A stretch of DNA of 54,655 nucleotides. Source: Candidatus Auribacterota bacterium (GTDB lineage Bacteria > Auribacterota > Tritonobacteria > UBA1439). A program made the translations under genes and the position numbers. Below the pieces are notes generated by a model. It was given only the letters and a program-made list of their open reading frames with translations. It did not search any database and was not told where the DNA came from. Below are positions 37,883-45,700 of this stretch, piece by piece (within the stretch, counting starts at the first letter, position 1; each line of letters begins with the position of its first letter). The DNA lies in assembly GCA_026392015.1 (NCBI GenBank), contig JAPLCW010000105.1:1-54655 (forward strand), given 5' to 3'.

Positions 37883-38832
37883 GACCGGCTGAGAAGAAAA
37901 AGAAGATCAAACACCGTTTCAGGAAGGAGCTCCTCTACTACGCTGCGGTCGCCCTCCTCGCCCTCGCGCGCCTCATCCCCCTTTCTCTCCTCTTTGCGAT
38001 CGGGACCGGCTGTGGTTGGTGCTCATATTATATTCTGAAAAGGGAAAGGCGGAAGACCCTCGCAAATCTCGAGCTTGCCTTCGGGGGGGAGAAAAGCGCC
38101 GCGGAGCGAAGGCGCATCGCGCGGGCGGTGTTCGTCAATCTGGGGAGAAACATGGCCGAGCTCGGGATGTATCCGCGGCTCGACGACACGCGGTTCAAGG
38201 AAATTGTGACCATGACCGGGAGGGAGATCCTCGACCGGGAACGCGGGAAGGGGAAGGGCATTATCATCATCACGGGTCATATAGGCAACTGGGAGTTGAT
38301 CCCGGTTTACTTCCTCGCCATCGGTTACAGCGGGGGAGTCGTGGCGCGCCGGATATACTATGAAAAATACGACCGCCTTCTCGCAAAACTTAGGAGGTCG
38401 AAGGGATTCCGTATTTTCTATAGGGATGAGTCCCCCAAGGAGATCCTGAGAACGCTGAGGAATAACGAGGTTGTCGGAATCCTTGCGGATCAGGACGTGC
38501 GCAAGCTCGATGGTGTGTTCGTCGAATTCCTGGGGCGTCCCGCGTACACCCCGACTGCTCCCGTTCTTCTCGCCATGAAGAGCGGGGCATCCTTCGTTCC
38601 TGCGAGGGTCGTCAGGGAGGGGCGCACACACCGGATAATGGTTGATGAACCGATTCGTCTGCGCACGACGGGGGATGCGAGGGAAGACCTGATCTATAAC
38701 ACGCAACAATGGTCGCGTTGTATCGAACGCTACGTAAGGGAGCATCCGGAGCAGTGGGTGTGGATGCACCGGCGCTGGCGCACGCGGCCCGAGGATGTCG
38801 CGCAAGGGAGACGTCATGGGGCCGAGGTGTAA
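37879..38832 (+). CDS. Lipid A acyltransferase (LpxL/LpxM family), second copy
   Basis: 317 residues. An N-terminal membrane segment (about 18-43), LANLELAFGGEKSAAER, the catalytic HIGNWE (H134-E139), RSKGFRIFYRDESPKEILRTLRNNEVVGILADQDVRKLDGVFVEFLGRPAYTPTAPVLLA, and the terminal EHPEQWVWMHRRWRTRP. It transfers a secondary acyl chain to lipid A. Two such genes in one cluster suggest a hexa-acylated lipid A, but this is inference. Confidence 0.92.
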   Translation: MRPAEKKKKIKHRFRKELLYYAAVALLALARLIPLSLLFAIGTGCGWCSYYILKRERRKTLANLELAFGGEKSAAERRRIARAVFVNLGRNMAELGMYPRLDDTRFKEIVTMTGREILDRERGKGKGIIIITGHIGNWELIPVYFLAIGYSGGVVARRIYYEKYDRLLAKLRRSKGFRIFYRDESPKEILRTLRNNEVVGILADQDVRKLDGVFVEFLGRPAYTPTAPVLLAMKSGASFVPARVVREGRTHRIMVDEPIRLRTTGDAREDLIYNTQQWSRCIERYVREHPEQWVWMHRRWRTRPEDVAQGRRHGAEV

Positions 38833-39241
38833 CGTGGCGCACTATCCGGGAGTGTGCATCCTCGAGGTAGGGAGGGTTGAAACAGCGGCGAAACGTTTCG
38901 GGGATCGTTTCCTCAGGCGATTGTTCACACAGGATGAGCTGCGATACTGCATGGCGGGAGCTGCGCGCTACCCGCGTCTCGCGTGCCGCCTGGCGGCGAA
39001 ATTCGCCGTGAGGAGCGCGCTGCGCGGAGCCGGCCTCGCTCCGCACGCACCGAAAGCCCTTGGCGTCGGGCGGGACGCGTGGGGAAAGCCGTTCATCGTT
39101 CTCAGGGAGGCCAAGGAAAAGCGCACGGGGAGGAGAGTCCGGTGTGTGGCCACCCTATCCCTTTCCCACAGCCGGAGTATGGCAGCGGCATCCGTTGTGG
39201 TCACATGCCGAAGGGAGCGAAGGGCACGCGGTAAGCTATAA
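38816..39241 (+). CDS. AcpS-like (phosphopantetheinyl transferase fold) protein lacking the metal ligands
   Basis: 141 residues; the ATG at 38816 has AAGGGAG five bases upstream. The whole length follows holo-ACP synthase: GVCILEVGRVETAAKRFGDRFLRRLFTQDEL, RLACRLAAKFAVRSALRG, LGVGRDAWGKPFIVL, LSLSHSRSMAAASVVV. But the two residues that bind magnesium in AcpS are changed: the Asp of the GIDxxE motif is Cys14, and the Glu of KEAxxKAL is Phe63. Loss of activity is expected if the alignment is right. The gene overlaps the acyltransferase gene by 17 nt and is co-transcribed with the LPS genes, so it may have an acyl-carrier-protein binding role. Its last residues (RGKL) and stop are derived from palindromic repeat C. 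Confidence 0.75.
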   Translation: MGPRCNVAHYPGVCILEVGRVETAAKRFGDRFLRRLFTQDELRYCMAGAARYPRLACRLAAKFAVRSALRGAGLAPHAPKALGVGRDAWGKPFIVLREAKEKRTGRRVRCVATLSLSHSRSMAAASVVVTCRRERRARGKL

Positions 39242-39265
39242 GCAAGATGCTTACTGTTTAGCGCT
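39229..39265. repeat. Palindromic repeat C, short copy
   Basis: CGGTAAGCTATAAGC then AAGATGCTTACTGTTTAGCGCT. It overlaps the 3' end of the AcpS-like gene. Confidence 0.65.
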
Positions 39266-39405
39266 GACTCGAGATTTTTAAATTTGGATTTTTGGGGAGG
39301 GTGATGCAGTGGGTGGCTATTGAGCCGCCGTTCCGGACGTCTGAGCGGGATTGACTTTCGAGAATAGTGCTGATACTATGGAACGCAATCAAAAGGACGG
39401 AATGT

Positions 39406-40353
39406 ATGGTCAGAAAAACGCAACGTGTTCTGTCACAGCGCATAAGAACAATACCCATAGCCGCTAAGAAACACAAGGTCACGCTCTCGATGTTCGGCGA
39501 CGCCTCGCATAAGGGTGAGTCTTTTCAGAAATTCATCGACTCTCTCCCCGACATACTTGCGGCGCAACAATTCCGAGCGTGCGTAGAGGCCATCGTCCGG
39601 GCCCGAAGGCGTCTAAAGCCTGTCCTCTTCTGTCTGGGCGGGCATGTGATCAAGTGCGGCCTGAGCCGGGTTATCATCGATCTCATGCAGCGGGGCGCAG
39701 TCACCGGCATCGCGATGAACGGCGCTGCGAGTGTGCACGACTTTGAGATCGCACTGATCGGAAAAACATCCGAGGACGTCCAGGAGGGGCTCCGCAATGG
39801 CACATTCGGCATGGCGGAGGAGACGGGGTCCATGGTGAACGAAGCTCTCGCGATCGGGAATGCCAGCGGGCTCGGCGCAGGCTGGGCGATCGGGCGGTAC
39901 ATCCTCGAGAGAAAGCTTCCCCACAGAAACGTGAGTCTCCTCGCGCAATCGGTGAGACTCCGTATTCCCGCGACCGTGCATATTGCGATCGGAACGGATA
40001 CGATCCATCTGCATCCCCACGCTGATGGGGCCGTACTGGGACAAACGACTATGAACGATTTCAAGATGTTCACCGATGTTGTCGCGTGCCTGGGGGGCGG
40101 CGGGGTGGTCCTCAATGTCGGCTCGGCCGTCATTATGCCGGAGGTTTTTCTCAAAGCCCTTACCGTCGCCCGGAATTCCGGCAGGCGGGTGGCGGATTTT
40201 ACCGCAATCACCCTTGATATGATGACTCAGTACCGAGCCCTTGAGAATGTGGTGAGGCGCCCGGTCGCGACGGGAGGGAAGGGCTACTATCTCATCGGCC
40301 ATCACGAGATCATGGTGCCCCTGCTCGCGCGGGCAATAATTGAAAAATTATAA
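39406..40353 (+). CDS. Deoxyhypusine-synthase-family-like protein of unknown role
   Basis: 315 residues from the ATG at 39406 (GGACGGA upstream). Conserved-looking blocks: PVLFCLGGHVIKCGLSRVIIDLMQRGAVTGIAMNGAASVHDFEIALIGKTSEDV, GTFGMAEETGSMVNEAL, VHIAIGTDTIHLHP, GGGGVVLNVGSAVIMPEVFLKALTVAR. From memory this matches bacterial proteins filed under the deoxyhypusine synthase family (NAD-binding, Rossmann-like). Bacteria lack eIF5A, so hypusine formation is not the role. Its place directly upstream of the heptose-phosphate kinase suggests a task in LPS or sugar-phosphate metabolism, which is inference. Confidence 0.6.
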   Translation: MVRKTQRVLSQRIRTIPIAAKKHKVTLSMFGDASHKGESFQKFIDSLPDILAAQQFRACVEAIVRARRRLKPVLFCLGGHVIKCGLSRVIIDLMQRGAVTGIAMNGAASVHDFEIALIGKTSEDVQEGLRNGTFGMAEETGSMVNEALAIGNASGLGAGWAIGRYILERKLPHRNVSLLAQSVRLRIPATVHIAIGTDTIHLHPHADGAVLGQTTMNDFKMFTDVVACLGGGGVVLNVGSAVIMPEVFLKALTVARNSGRRVADFTAITLDMMTQYRALENVVRRPVATGGKGYYLIGHHEIMVPLLARAIIEKL

Positions 40354-40361
40354 CACTATGA

Positions 40362-40482
40362 TGGTAACTGCTCAGGAGCCAGAATTCAGGGTTAATGCAG
40401 TTACTGGAAGAGGTCAGCACGCTACGGGAAGCTTATGCGCGATCCATTCTGGATTCTGGCTCCTGACTTCTGAGTAGTTAAC
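40362..40482. repeat. MITE-like repeat A, copy 2 (different interior)
   Basis: The left end GTAACTGCTCAGGAGCCAG plus AATTCAG and the right end TTCTGGCTCCTGACTTCTGA plus GTAGTTAAC match copies 1 and 3, but the interior of about 60 bp is unrelated to theirs. Same termini with different interiors suggest mobilisation by recognition of the ends. Confidence 0.75.
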
Positions 40483-40483
40483 T

Positions 40484-41473
40484 ATGATGAATACGATGTC
40501 AAAGAAAAAGCTCGATCGGCTACTTGGGAAGTTTGACGATGTGAATATTCTGGTCGTGGGCGACCTGATGCTTGACCGTTTCGTGTGGGGGTCCGTGAAT
40601 CGCATTTCGCCCGAGGCCCCGGTCCCCGTGGTGGAGGTGACGTCCGAATCCGACGTGCCGGGAGGCGCTGCCAATGTGGTCAATAATATCCGCTCGCTCG
40701 GCGGACGCGCGTACGTGTGCGGCATTATCGGCAAGGACACGATCGGAGAGATCCTGCTCCAGAAGCTGAATCATGAGAAGATAGATCTCGGCGGCGTTAT
40801 CGTTGACCCCCATCGCACCACCACCCTCAAGACGAGGATCATCGCGCATAGCCAGCAGATGGTCCGGGTCGATAAGGAGAGCACCGCCGAGATCCCCAGG
40901 AAGGAGATCGAGCGCATCATCTCCTACGTGGAATCAATCGTGCACAACCTGGGCGCGATTATCATCGAAGACTATGGAAAGGGGCTGGTGACGCAGCGTC
41001 TCGTGGCGGGGCTTGTGCGGCTCTCCCGCGAGCACGACACGATCCTCGCGGTGGATCCCAAGAGAGGGAATATAATCAACTATCGCGGGATCACCCTGAT
41101 GACGCCCAACCGTGCCGAGGCCCTCTGGCTCGCCGGCGAGGGCAAACGCAACACCGCAACGCTGGAGGAGGTAGGGGAGCGTCTACTCCGGCGTCTGGCC
41201 TGTCGCGCGGTGCTGATCACTCTCGGCGAGCAGGGGATGTGCCTTTTTCAGCGGAGCAGGAAGCTCCTCTCGATCCCCACCACTGCCCGTGAAGTATACG
41301 ATGTCTCCGGTGCGGGAGACACGGTAATCAGCACCTTTACGCTCGCCCTCGCCGCAGGGGCCTCCATGGCGGCGGCGGCGGTCATCTCGAACTACGCCGC
41401 GGGGGTGGTGGTCGGTAAGGTGGGGACCGCAACGGCGAACCAGAAAGAAATCGTTGAGGCGATGTTTCCTTGA
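40484..41473 (+). CDS. hldE: D-glycero-beta-D-manno-heptose-7-phosphate kinase (HldE kinase domain only)
   Basis: 329 residues, PfkB/ribokinase fold: VVGDLMLDRFVWGSVNRISPEAPVPVVEV, the glycine-rich VPGGAANVVNNIRSLGG, IIIEDYGKGLV, MTPNRAEA, and DVSGAGDT with the catalytic D279. This is the RfaE1 kinase; the cytidylyltransferase-like RfaE2 domain is absent, so ADP-transfer must be done by a separate protein (not in this window). ATGs at 40484, 40487 and 40496 are possible; none has a good site, since repeat A lies immediately upstream. Confidence 0.92.
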   Translation: MMNTMSKKKLDRLLGKFDDVNILVVGDLMLDRFVWGSVNRISPEAPVPVVEVTSESDVPGGAANVVNNIRSLGGRAYVCGIIGKDTIGEILLQKLNHEKIDLGGVIVDPHRTTTLKTRIIAHSQQMVRVDKESTAEIPRKEIERIISYVESIVHNLGAIIIEDYGKGLVTQRLVAGLVRLSREHDTILAVDPKRGNIINYRGITLMTPNRAEALWLAGEGKRNTATLEEVGERLLRRLACRAVLITLGEQGMCLFQRSRKLLSIPTTAREVYDVSGAGDTVISTFTLALAAGASMAAAAVISNYAAGVVVGKVGTATANQKEIVEAMFP

Positions 41474-42045
41474 AGCGGAAAGCCGTGTTCCTCGACAGGG
41501 ATGGGACAATCAACTTTGATCCGGGCTACCTCGGGGACCCCGATCAGTTTCGCTTCCTGCCCGGCGTGGTTGAGGCGCTCACGAGGCTCCATGAGGCGGG
41601 ATATCTTATCTTCATCGTGAGCAACCAATCCGGGATCGCGCGCGGCTTCTTCAGGGACGAGGATCTCGATCGAGTCCATGATAAGATGAGGAACGCCCTG
41701 CGGGCAGAGGGGGTGGTTCTCGACGGCATCTACTATTGCCCGCATCATCCCGACGAGCGGTGCTCATGCCGCAAACCCTCACCCAAGATGGTGCTGGATG
41801 CGTCGCGGAGCTTCGGCGTCGATATCGCGCATTCGTACTTCATCGGCGACAGGATTTCGGATATCGAGACGGGGAAAAATGCAGGCTGCCGCACGATTCT
41901 TGTTCTCACGGGGGCGGGAAGAGAGACGCAGGCAGCGATCTCCTCTTCCCATAATCCGGACCACGTCGCCGAATCGCTCCTGGATGCGGTGGGCTGGATG
42001 ATGGGAGGGGAAGATTCAAAACCTCCGGATAGCGGTAAGCAGTAA
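41470..42045 (+). CDS. gmhB: D-glycero-D-manno-heptose-1,7-bisphosphate 7-phosphatase
   Basis: 191 residues, TTG start overlapping the kinase stop by 4 nt. HAD-family catalytic motif FLDRDGTIN (D9 nucleophile, D11), SNQSGIARG, the zinc loop CPHHPDERCSCRKP (C90, H92, C98, C100) and FIGDRISDIETGKNAGC. It follows the kinase in the ADP-heptose pathway. GmhA and HldD are not in the window. The C-terminal DSGKQ and stop are read from palindromic repeat C. Confidence 0.93.
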   Translation: MKRKAVFLDRDGTINFDPGYLGDPDQFRFLPGVVEALTRLHEAGYLIFIVSNQSGIARGFFRDEDLDRVHDKMRNALRAEGVVLDGIYYCPHHPDERCSCRKPSPKMVLDASRSFGVDIAHSYFIGDRISDIETGKNAGCRTILVLTGAGRETQAAISSSHNPDHVAESLLDAVGWMMGGEDSKPPDSGKQ

Positions 42046-42096
42046 GCCGTAAGCTATAAGCAAAATGCTTACTGCTTACCGCTTACAACTTAAAGC
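42031..42096. repeat. Palindromic repeat C, long copy between gmhB and kdsB
   Basis: CGGTAAGCAGTAAGCCGTAA then GCTATAAGC, pairing with ATGCTTACTGCTTACCGCTT. The left arm overlaps the gmhB stop codon; the right arm is open in frame with kdsB (MLTAYRLQL), creating a spurious longer frame. Confidence 0.8.
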
Positions 42097-42115
42097 TGAT
42101 GTTGGTTATATTCCC

Positions 42116-42889
42116 ATGACTGATAAGAAGAGGATAAAAGCGGTCGGCATCATTCCGGCCCGCTACGGCTCGACCCGTTTGCCGGCGAAGGTGCTCCAGC
42201 AGATCGGGGATAAACCGATGCTCCAGCATGTATACGAATCTGCGCGCGCGGCAAAGAGCCTGGAATCGCTCCTGGTCGCCACCGACGACCAACGCATCGT
42301 GGCCGCGGTGGCCGCGTTCGGGGGGAGGGCGGTACTGACATCCCCCGCTCACCGGTCGGGGAGCGACAGGCTCGCGGAAGCGGCGGACGGGATCGAATGC
42401 GACATTGTGGTGAACATCCAGGGAGATGAGCCGCTTATCCGCAAAGAGGCGATCGACGCACTCGTGGCCGCGCTCGCCGGAACGCCGTCGCTCAACGTGG
42501 CGACGCTTGCGGTGCCGATCACGGACCGGAGCTGTGTCGAGGATCCCAATACAGTCAAAGTGGTGAGGGACCTCGCGGGGAACGCGCTCTACTTCTCACG
42601 CGCTTGCATCCCGTTCGTGCGCGACACGGGAAGCGGTGCTGCTCCGCCACTGAAGCATATCGGTATCTATGCGTACCGGAAAGCGTTCCTCATGCGCTTC
42701 ACGCGGTGGGAACAAACGGAACTTGAGAAGACTGAGAAGCTCGAGCAGTTGAGGATCCTGGAACACGGTGTCCCGATACGCGTCGTCACGACTGTCCATG
42801 ACTCCATCAGTGTGGACACCGCGGAGGATCTGGAGCGGGTGAGGAAATTGTACGAAAAAAGTAAGAACCACAGAGGATTTGGTGGATAA
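42116..42889 (+). CDS. kdsB: CMP-Kdo synthetase (3-deoxy-manno-octulosonate cytidylyltransferase)
   Basis: 257 residues from the ATG at 42116. Upstream in-frame codons are repeat sequence. Family signature VGIIPARYGSTRLPAKVLQQIGDKPMLQHVYESA, LVATDD, VLTSPAHRSGSDRLAEA, IVVNIQGDEPLI, HIGIYAYRK and ISVDTAEDLERV. It activates Kdo for transfer to lipid A. It lies with kdsA, kdsD and kdsC. Confidence 0.95.
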   Translation: MTDKKRIKAVGIIPARYGSTRLPAKVLQQIGDKPMLQHVYESARAAKSLESLLVATDDQRIVAAVAAFGGRAVLTSPAHRSGSDRLAEAADGIECDIVVNIQGDEPLIRKEAIDALVAALAGTPSLNVATLAVPITDRSCVEDPNTVKVVRDLAGNALYFSRACIPFVRDTGSGAAPPLKHIGIYAYRKAFLMRFTRWEQTELEKTEKLEQLRILEHGVPIRVVTTVHDSISVDTAEDLERVRKLYEKSKNHRGFGG

Positions 42890-42898
42890 AGAGTTGTA

Positions 42899-43036
42899 AC
42901 CGCGGATTATGCGGATTGGGCGGATTATACTGGTGGTGAGGAGTTCAAAAGCGGAAGGTTCAATGAGTAGCGGCATGCGGTACACCTTTAATCTTCGGCT
43001 GTTTTTTAAATCCGCGTAATCCGCATAATCCGCGGT
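42899..43036. repeat. Palindromic repeat D, copy between kdsB and kdsA
   Basis: AACCGCGGATTATGCGGATT with a GGGCGGATTA tail, pairing with AATCCGCGTAATCCGC and ATAATCCGCGGTG. Confidence 0.8.
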
Positions 43037-43076
43037 GAAAAACATTTAATTGCGGTTGAAATTTTGTGGATAACTA

Positions 43077-43940
43077 ATGAAAACAAAAGTAATTAAGATC
43101 GGCGGAGTCAGCATCGGCGGCGATTTGCCGCTCGTGCTCATTGCCGGACCGTGCGTGATCGAGAGTGAAGCCCTCCTCATTGAGGTGGGGAAGGGGCTGA
43201 AGAAACGCTGCGCCGCGCTCGGGATCCCTCTCATATTCAAGACCTCCTACGACAAGGCGAATCGAAGTTCTCCCGACGGATTCCGTGGACCGGGGCTTCG
43301 GGAGGGCGTGGAGATATTGAAAAGGGTGAAGGCATCGCTTGCCCTCCCGCTCTGCATCGATGTGCACGCGGTCGACCAGGTGGAGGCAGCGGCGACGGTC
43401 GGGGATATTCTCCAGATTCCCGCGTTCCTGTGCAGGCAGACCGATCTCATCGCGGCAGTCTGCGGTTCGGGGAGGGTCGTCAATGTGAAAAAAGGCCAGT
43501 TCCTCGCTCCGTGGGATGTCGCGAACATCATCGCAAAATTCGAGGCGTTCGGCGGGAACGGGTTGATTATCACCGAGAGGGGGAGCTGTTTCGGCTACAA
43601 CAACCTGGTGAGCGACATGCGCGCGCTTCCGATCATGCGGCGGTACGGATACCCGGTGGTCTTCGATGCGACCCACAGCGTCCAGCTCCCGGGGGGACTC
43701 GGTAAAAGCACCGGGGGCCAGAGGGAGTTTGTGAAGCATCTCGCCAGGGCTGCGGTGGCAACCGGGTGCGACGGTCTCTTCCTCGAGGTGCACACAGATC
43801 CCGAGAGGGCGCAGTGCGACGCACCCAATCAGATTGCGCTGGACGATGTGGAGATCCTGCTCGAGGAGTGCGCGGAGATAGACAGGATAGTCAAGCGAAA
43901 AGCGGGTAGGAGTTCCGCAAATTACTGTAAATCAAAGTAA
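43077..43940 (+). CDS. kdsA: Kdo-8-phosphate synthase, metal-dependent type
   Basis: 287 residues. LVLIAGPCVIESEALLIEVG, IFKTSYDKANRSSPDGFRGPGLREGVEIL, VQIPAF-like region LQIPAFLCRQTDLI, GSCFGYNNLVSDMRALPIMR, FDATHSVQLPGG. Cys26 in AGPCVIES (Asn in E. coli), with His in DATHS, Glu in FLEVHTDPE and Asp in CDAPNQ, are the ligands that define the metal-dependent class (as in Aquifex). It condenses arabinose-5-phosphate with phosphoenolpyruvate. Confidence 0.95.
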   Translation: MKTKVIKIGGVSIGGDLPLVLIAGPCVIESEALLIEVGKGLKKRCAALGIPLIFKTSYDKANRSSPDGFRGPGLREGVEILKRVKASLALPLCIDVHAVDQVEAAATVGDILQIPAFLCRQTDLIAAVCGSGRVVNVKKGQFLAPWDVANIIAKFEAFGGNGLIITERGSCFGYNNLVSDMRALPIMRRYGYPVVFDATHSVQLPGGLGKSTGGQREFVKHLARAAVATGCDGLFLEVHTDPERAQCDAPNQIALDDVEILLEECAEIDRIVKRKAGRSSANYCKSK

Positions 43941-43946
43941 ATTTTC

Positions 43947-44036
43947 ACCACGGAGACACAGAGAGCACGGAGAAATAGTTAACCCAACAAATTTTATTAA
44001 AGCGAGATACATAATCTCCGTGTTCTCCGTGGTAGA
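43947..44036. repeat. Palindromic repeat of ACCACGGAGACACAGAG words
   Basis: The left arm CACCACGGAGACACAGAGAG, CACGGAG pairs with the right arm ATCTCCGTGTTCTCCGTGGT. The words are of the ACCACGGAG kind common in intergenic repeats of many environmental genomes. Confidence 0.75.
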
Positions 44037-44078
44037 TTTTGTAGTGAAGCATATCCTGATGAGGAGGGAACGGCACAC

Positions 44079-45056
44079 ATGCTGAAGAATGATGCGTACC
44101 GGAAGATCGCCGCGAATGTATTCCGGGTCGAGGCGGAAGCGATCCTGGGCCTGGGCAAGAGGATTGATCACCGCTTTGGGAAGGCGGTGGAGGCAATCTA
44201 CAACTGCCCGGGGAGGGTGATCGTATGCGGGATGGGGAAACCGGGAATCATCGGGCGTAAGATCCAGGCCACGCTCGCGAGCATCGGAATCCCCTCGCTC
44301 TCGCTGCACCCCGCGGAGGCCGTGCACGGCGATCTGGGGATGGTAACCGGCAAGGATGTCGTGCTCGTGCTTTCCTCGAGCGGGGAGACGGAGGAGATAC
44401 TCCGCCTTGTCCCCGTGGTGAAGAAAATCGGGGCGTTTCTGATCTGTATGACGGGTTCCCCTCGCTCGGCACTGGCGAGGTACAGCGATATTGTTCTCGA
44501 TGTCGCGGTGTCGCGCGAGGCGTGTCCCCTCGGGCTCGCCCCCACAGCAAGCACTACGGCGATGCTCGCGATGGGTGATGCGCTCGCTGTTGCCCTGATC
44601 CAGAAGAAGAAACTGAAGCCGGAGGAGTTTGCGTTCTATCACCCGGGAGGGAATCTCGGCCGGAAGCTGCTCACGGTCCGCGACGTCATGCGGAAAGGGA
44701 GGGGAAATCCGATCGTCAGGGACGATGTAAGGATCAAGGATGTGCTCCTCGCCATCACCAGGGCACGCGCGGGGGCCGCGGCTGTCGTTGACCGCAGGGG
44801 AAAGCTCGTCGGCATCTTCACGGACGGCGACCTCCGCCGGGCGATAGAGGCGCAGGCGGATATCTCTGCGCGCAAGATCGGGGAGTTTATGATCCGCAAC
44901 CCCATCACCATCGAGCCGGAGCGGCTCGCGGTCGAAGCGCTGCGGGTGATGCGCGGGGAAAACCCCAAGAAGCGCAAGATCGACGAGATGCCGGTGGTGG
45001 ATGCGAAGGGGAGACCCGTGGGGATGCTGGATGTGGTGGACCTGATCGGGATGTAG
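44079..45056 (+). CDS. kdsD: Arabinose-5-phosphate isomerase
   Basis: 325 residues, ATG at 44079 after AGGAGGGAA. An N-terminal SIS domain (RVIVCGMGKPGIIGRKIQATLASIG, SLHPAEAVHGDLGMV, VLVLSSSGETEEIL, ALGLAPTASTTAMLAMGDALAVAL) then two CBS domains (about 205-260 and 265-325; TDGDLRRAIE, MPVVDAKGRPVGMLDVVDLI). It makes arabinose-5-phosphate from ribulose-5-phosphate for KdsA. Confidence 0.95.
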   Translation: MLKNDAYRKIAANVFRVEAEAILGLGKRIDHRFGKAVEAIYNCPGRVIVCGMGKPGIIGRKIQATLASIGIPSLSLHPAEAVHGDLGMVTGKDVVLVLSSSGETEEILRLVPVVKKIGAFLICMTGSPRSALARYSDIVLDVAVSREACPLGLAPTASTTAMLAMGDALAVALIQKKKLKPEEFAFYHPGGNLGRKLLTVRDVMRKGRGNPIVRDDVRIKDVLLAITRARAGAAAVVDRRGKLVGIFTDGDLRRAIEAQADISARKIGEFMIRNPITIEPERLAVEALRVMRGENPKKRKIDEMPVVDAKGRPVGMLDVVDLIGM

Positions 45057-45359
45057 ACTAGAACCAAAATACAAGAGTATAAAGCCTGATGAGAAGATGG
45101 GGATATTTAAACCACGGATAAACACGGATTAGTACGGTAATAATGATTATGCCTAACCTGGATTATTCATTAGAAGCATAAAAGAGCAATTTAAATGGAT
45201 CAAAGTAAGCAACCGCGGATTTCGCGGATTGGGCGGATTGCAAACAAGAATCCGCGTAATCAGCGGTGAAGACATTAAAAGTTGATGAATAGATCAGGCT
45301 AAAAGGTTCTCAACCACGAATAGGTCGAATTACGCGAATTAAAAATGCCATAAAGTAGT
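45057..45359. repeat. Gap with palindromic repeat D (45214-45270) and related words
   Basis: ACCACGGATAAACACGG at about 45111-45127, ACCGCGGATTTCGCGGATTG at 45211-45230 with AATCCGCGTAATCAGCGG downstream, and ACCACGAATAGGTCGAATTACG near 45314. No gene. Confidence 0.6.
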
Positions 45360-45567
45360 GTTGTGTCCCGTAAATAGCTTTACAAAGTCATGCCATTGCA
45401 AGGAGCGAAGCGACGAAGCAATCCGCGAAGCGTCGCGAGCCCCGAAATATTCGGGGCGTGGCGATCTATCTTAGATCCCTCGCTTCGCTCGGGACGACCC
45501 TTCGGGTCGGATTGCTTCGCTTCCGCTCGCAATGACAGACATACATAAGATATTTCTGAGACGGTAC
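45360..45567. repeat. MITE-like repeat B, copy 2
   Basis: The left end GTTGTGTCCCGTAAATAGCTT and right end (complement GTACCGTCTCAGAAATATCT) form an imperfect terminal inverted repeat like that of copy 1 at 12484-12624. The inner words CATTGCAAGGAGCGAAGC and GCTTCGCTTCCGCTCGCAAT are shared. An extra nested palindrome (GCCCCGAAATATTCGGGGC) makes this copy about 65 bp longer. Confidence 0.75.
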
Positions 45568-45700
45568 AGTAGAATTAGTTCGAATAACTCGTGGATTATA
45601 AGCTTTCCGAATCATTGATTTTGTGGTAAAGAAAAATTCGTCAAATTCGAATGATTTGTGGTTAAGAAGCATAAAGTATCTTTCTATTTGGATGGTGAAG
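45568..45700. other. Leader of kdsC with short ATTCG-word repeats
   Basis: Words such as TTCGAATAACTCGTGGATTA and TCAAATTCGAATGATTTGTGG are a further minor repeat. The frame open from 45623 into kdsC is repeat-derived. Confidence 0.4.
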
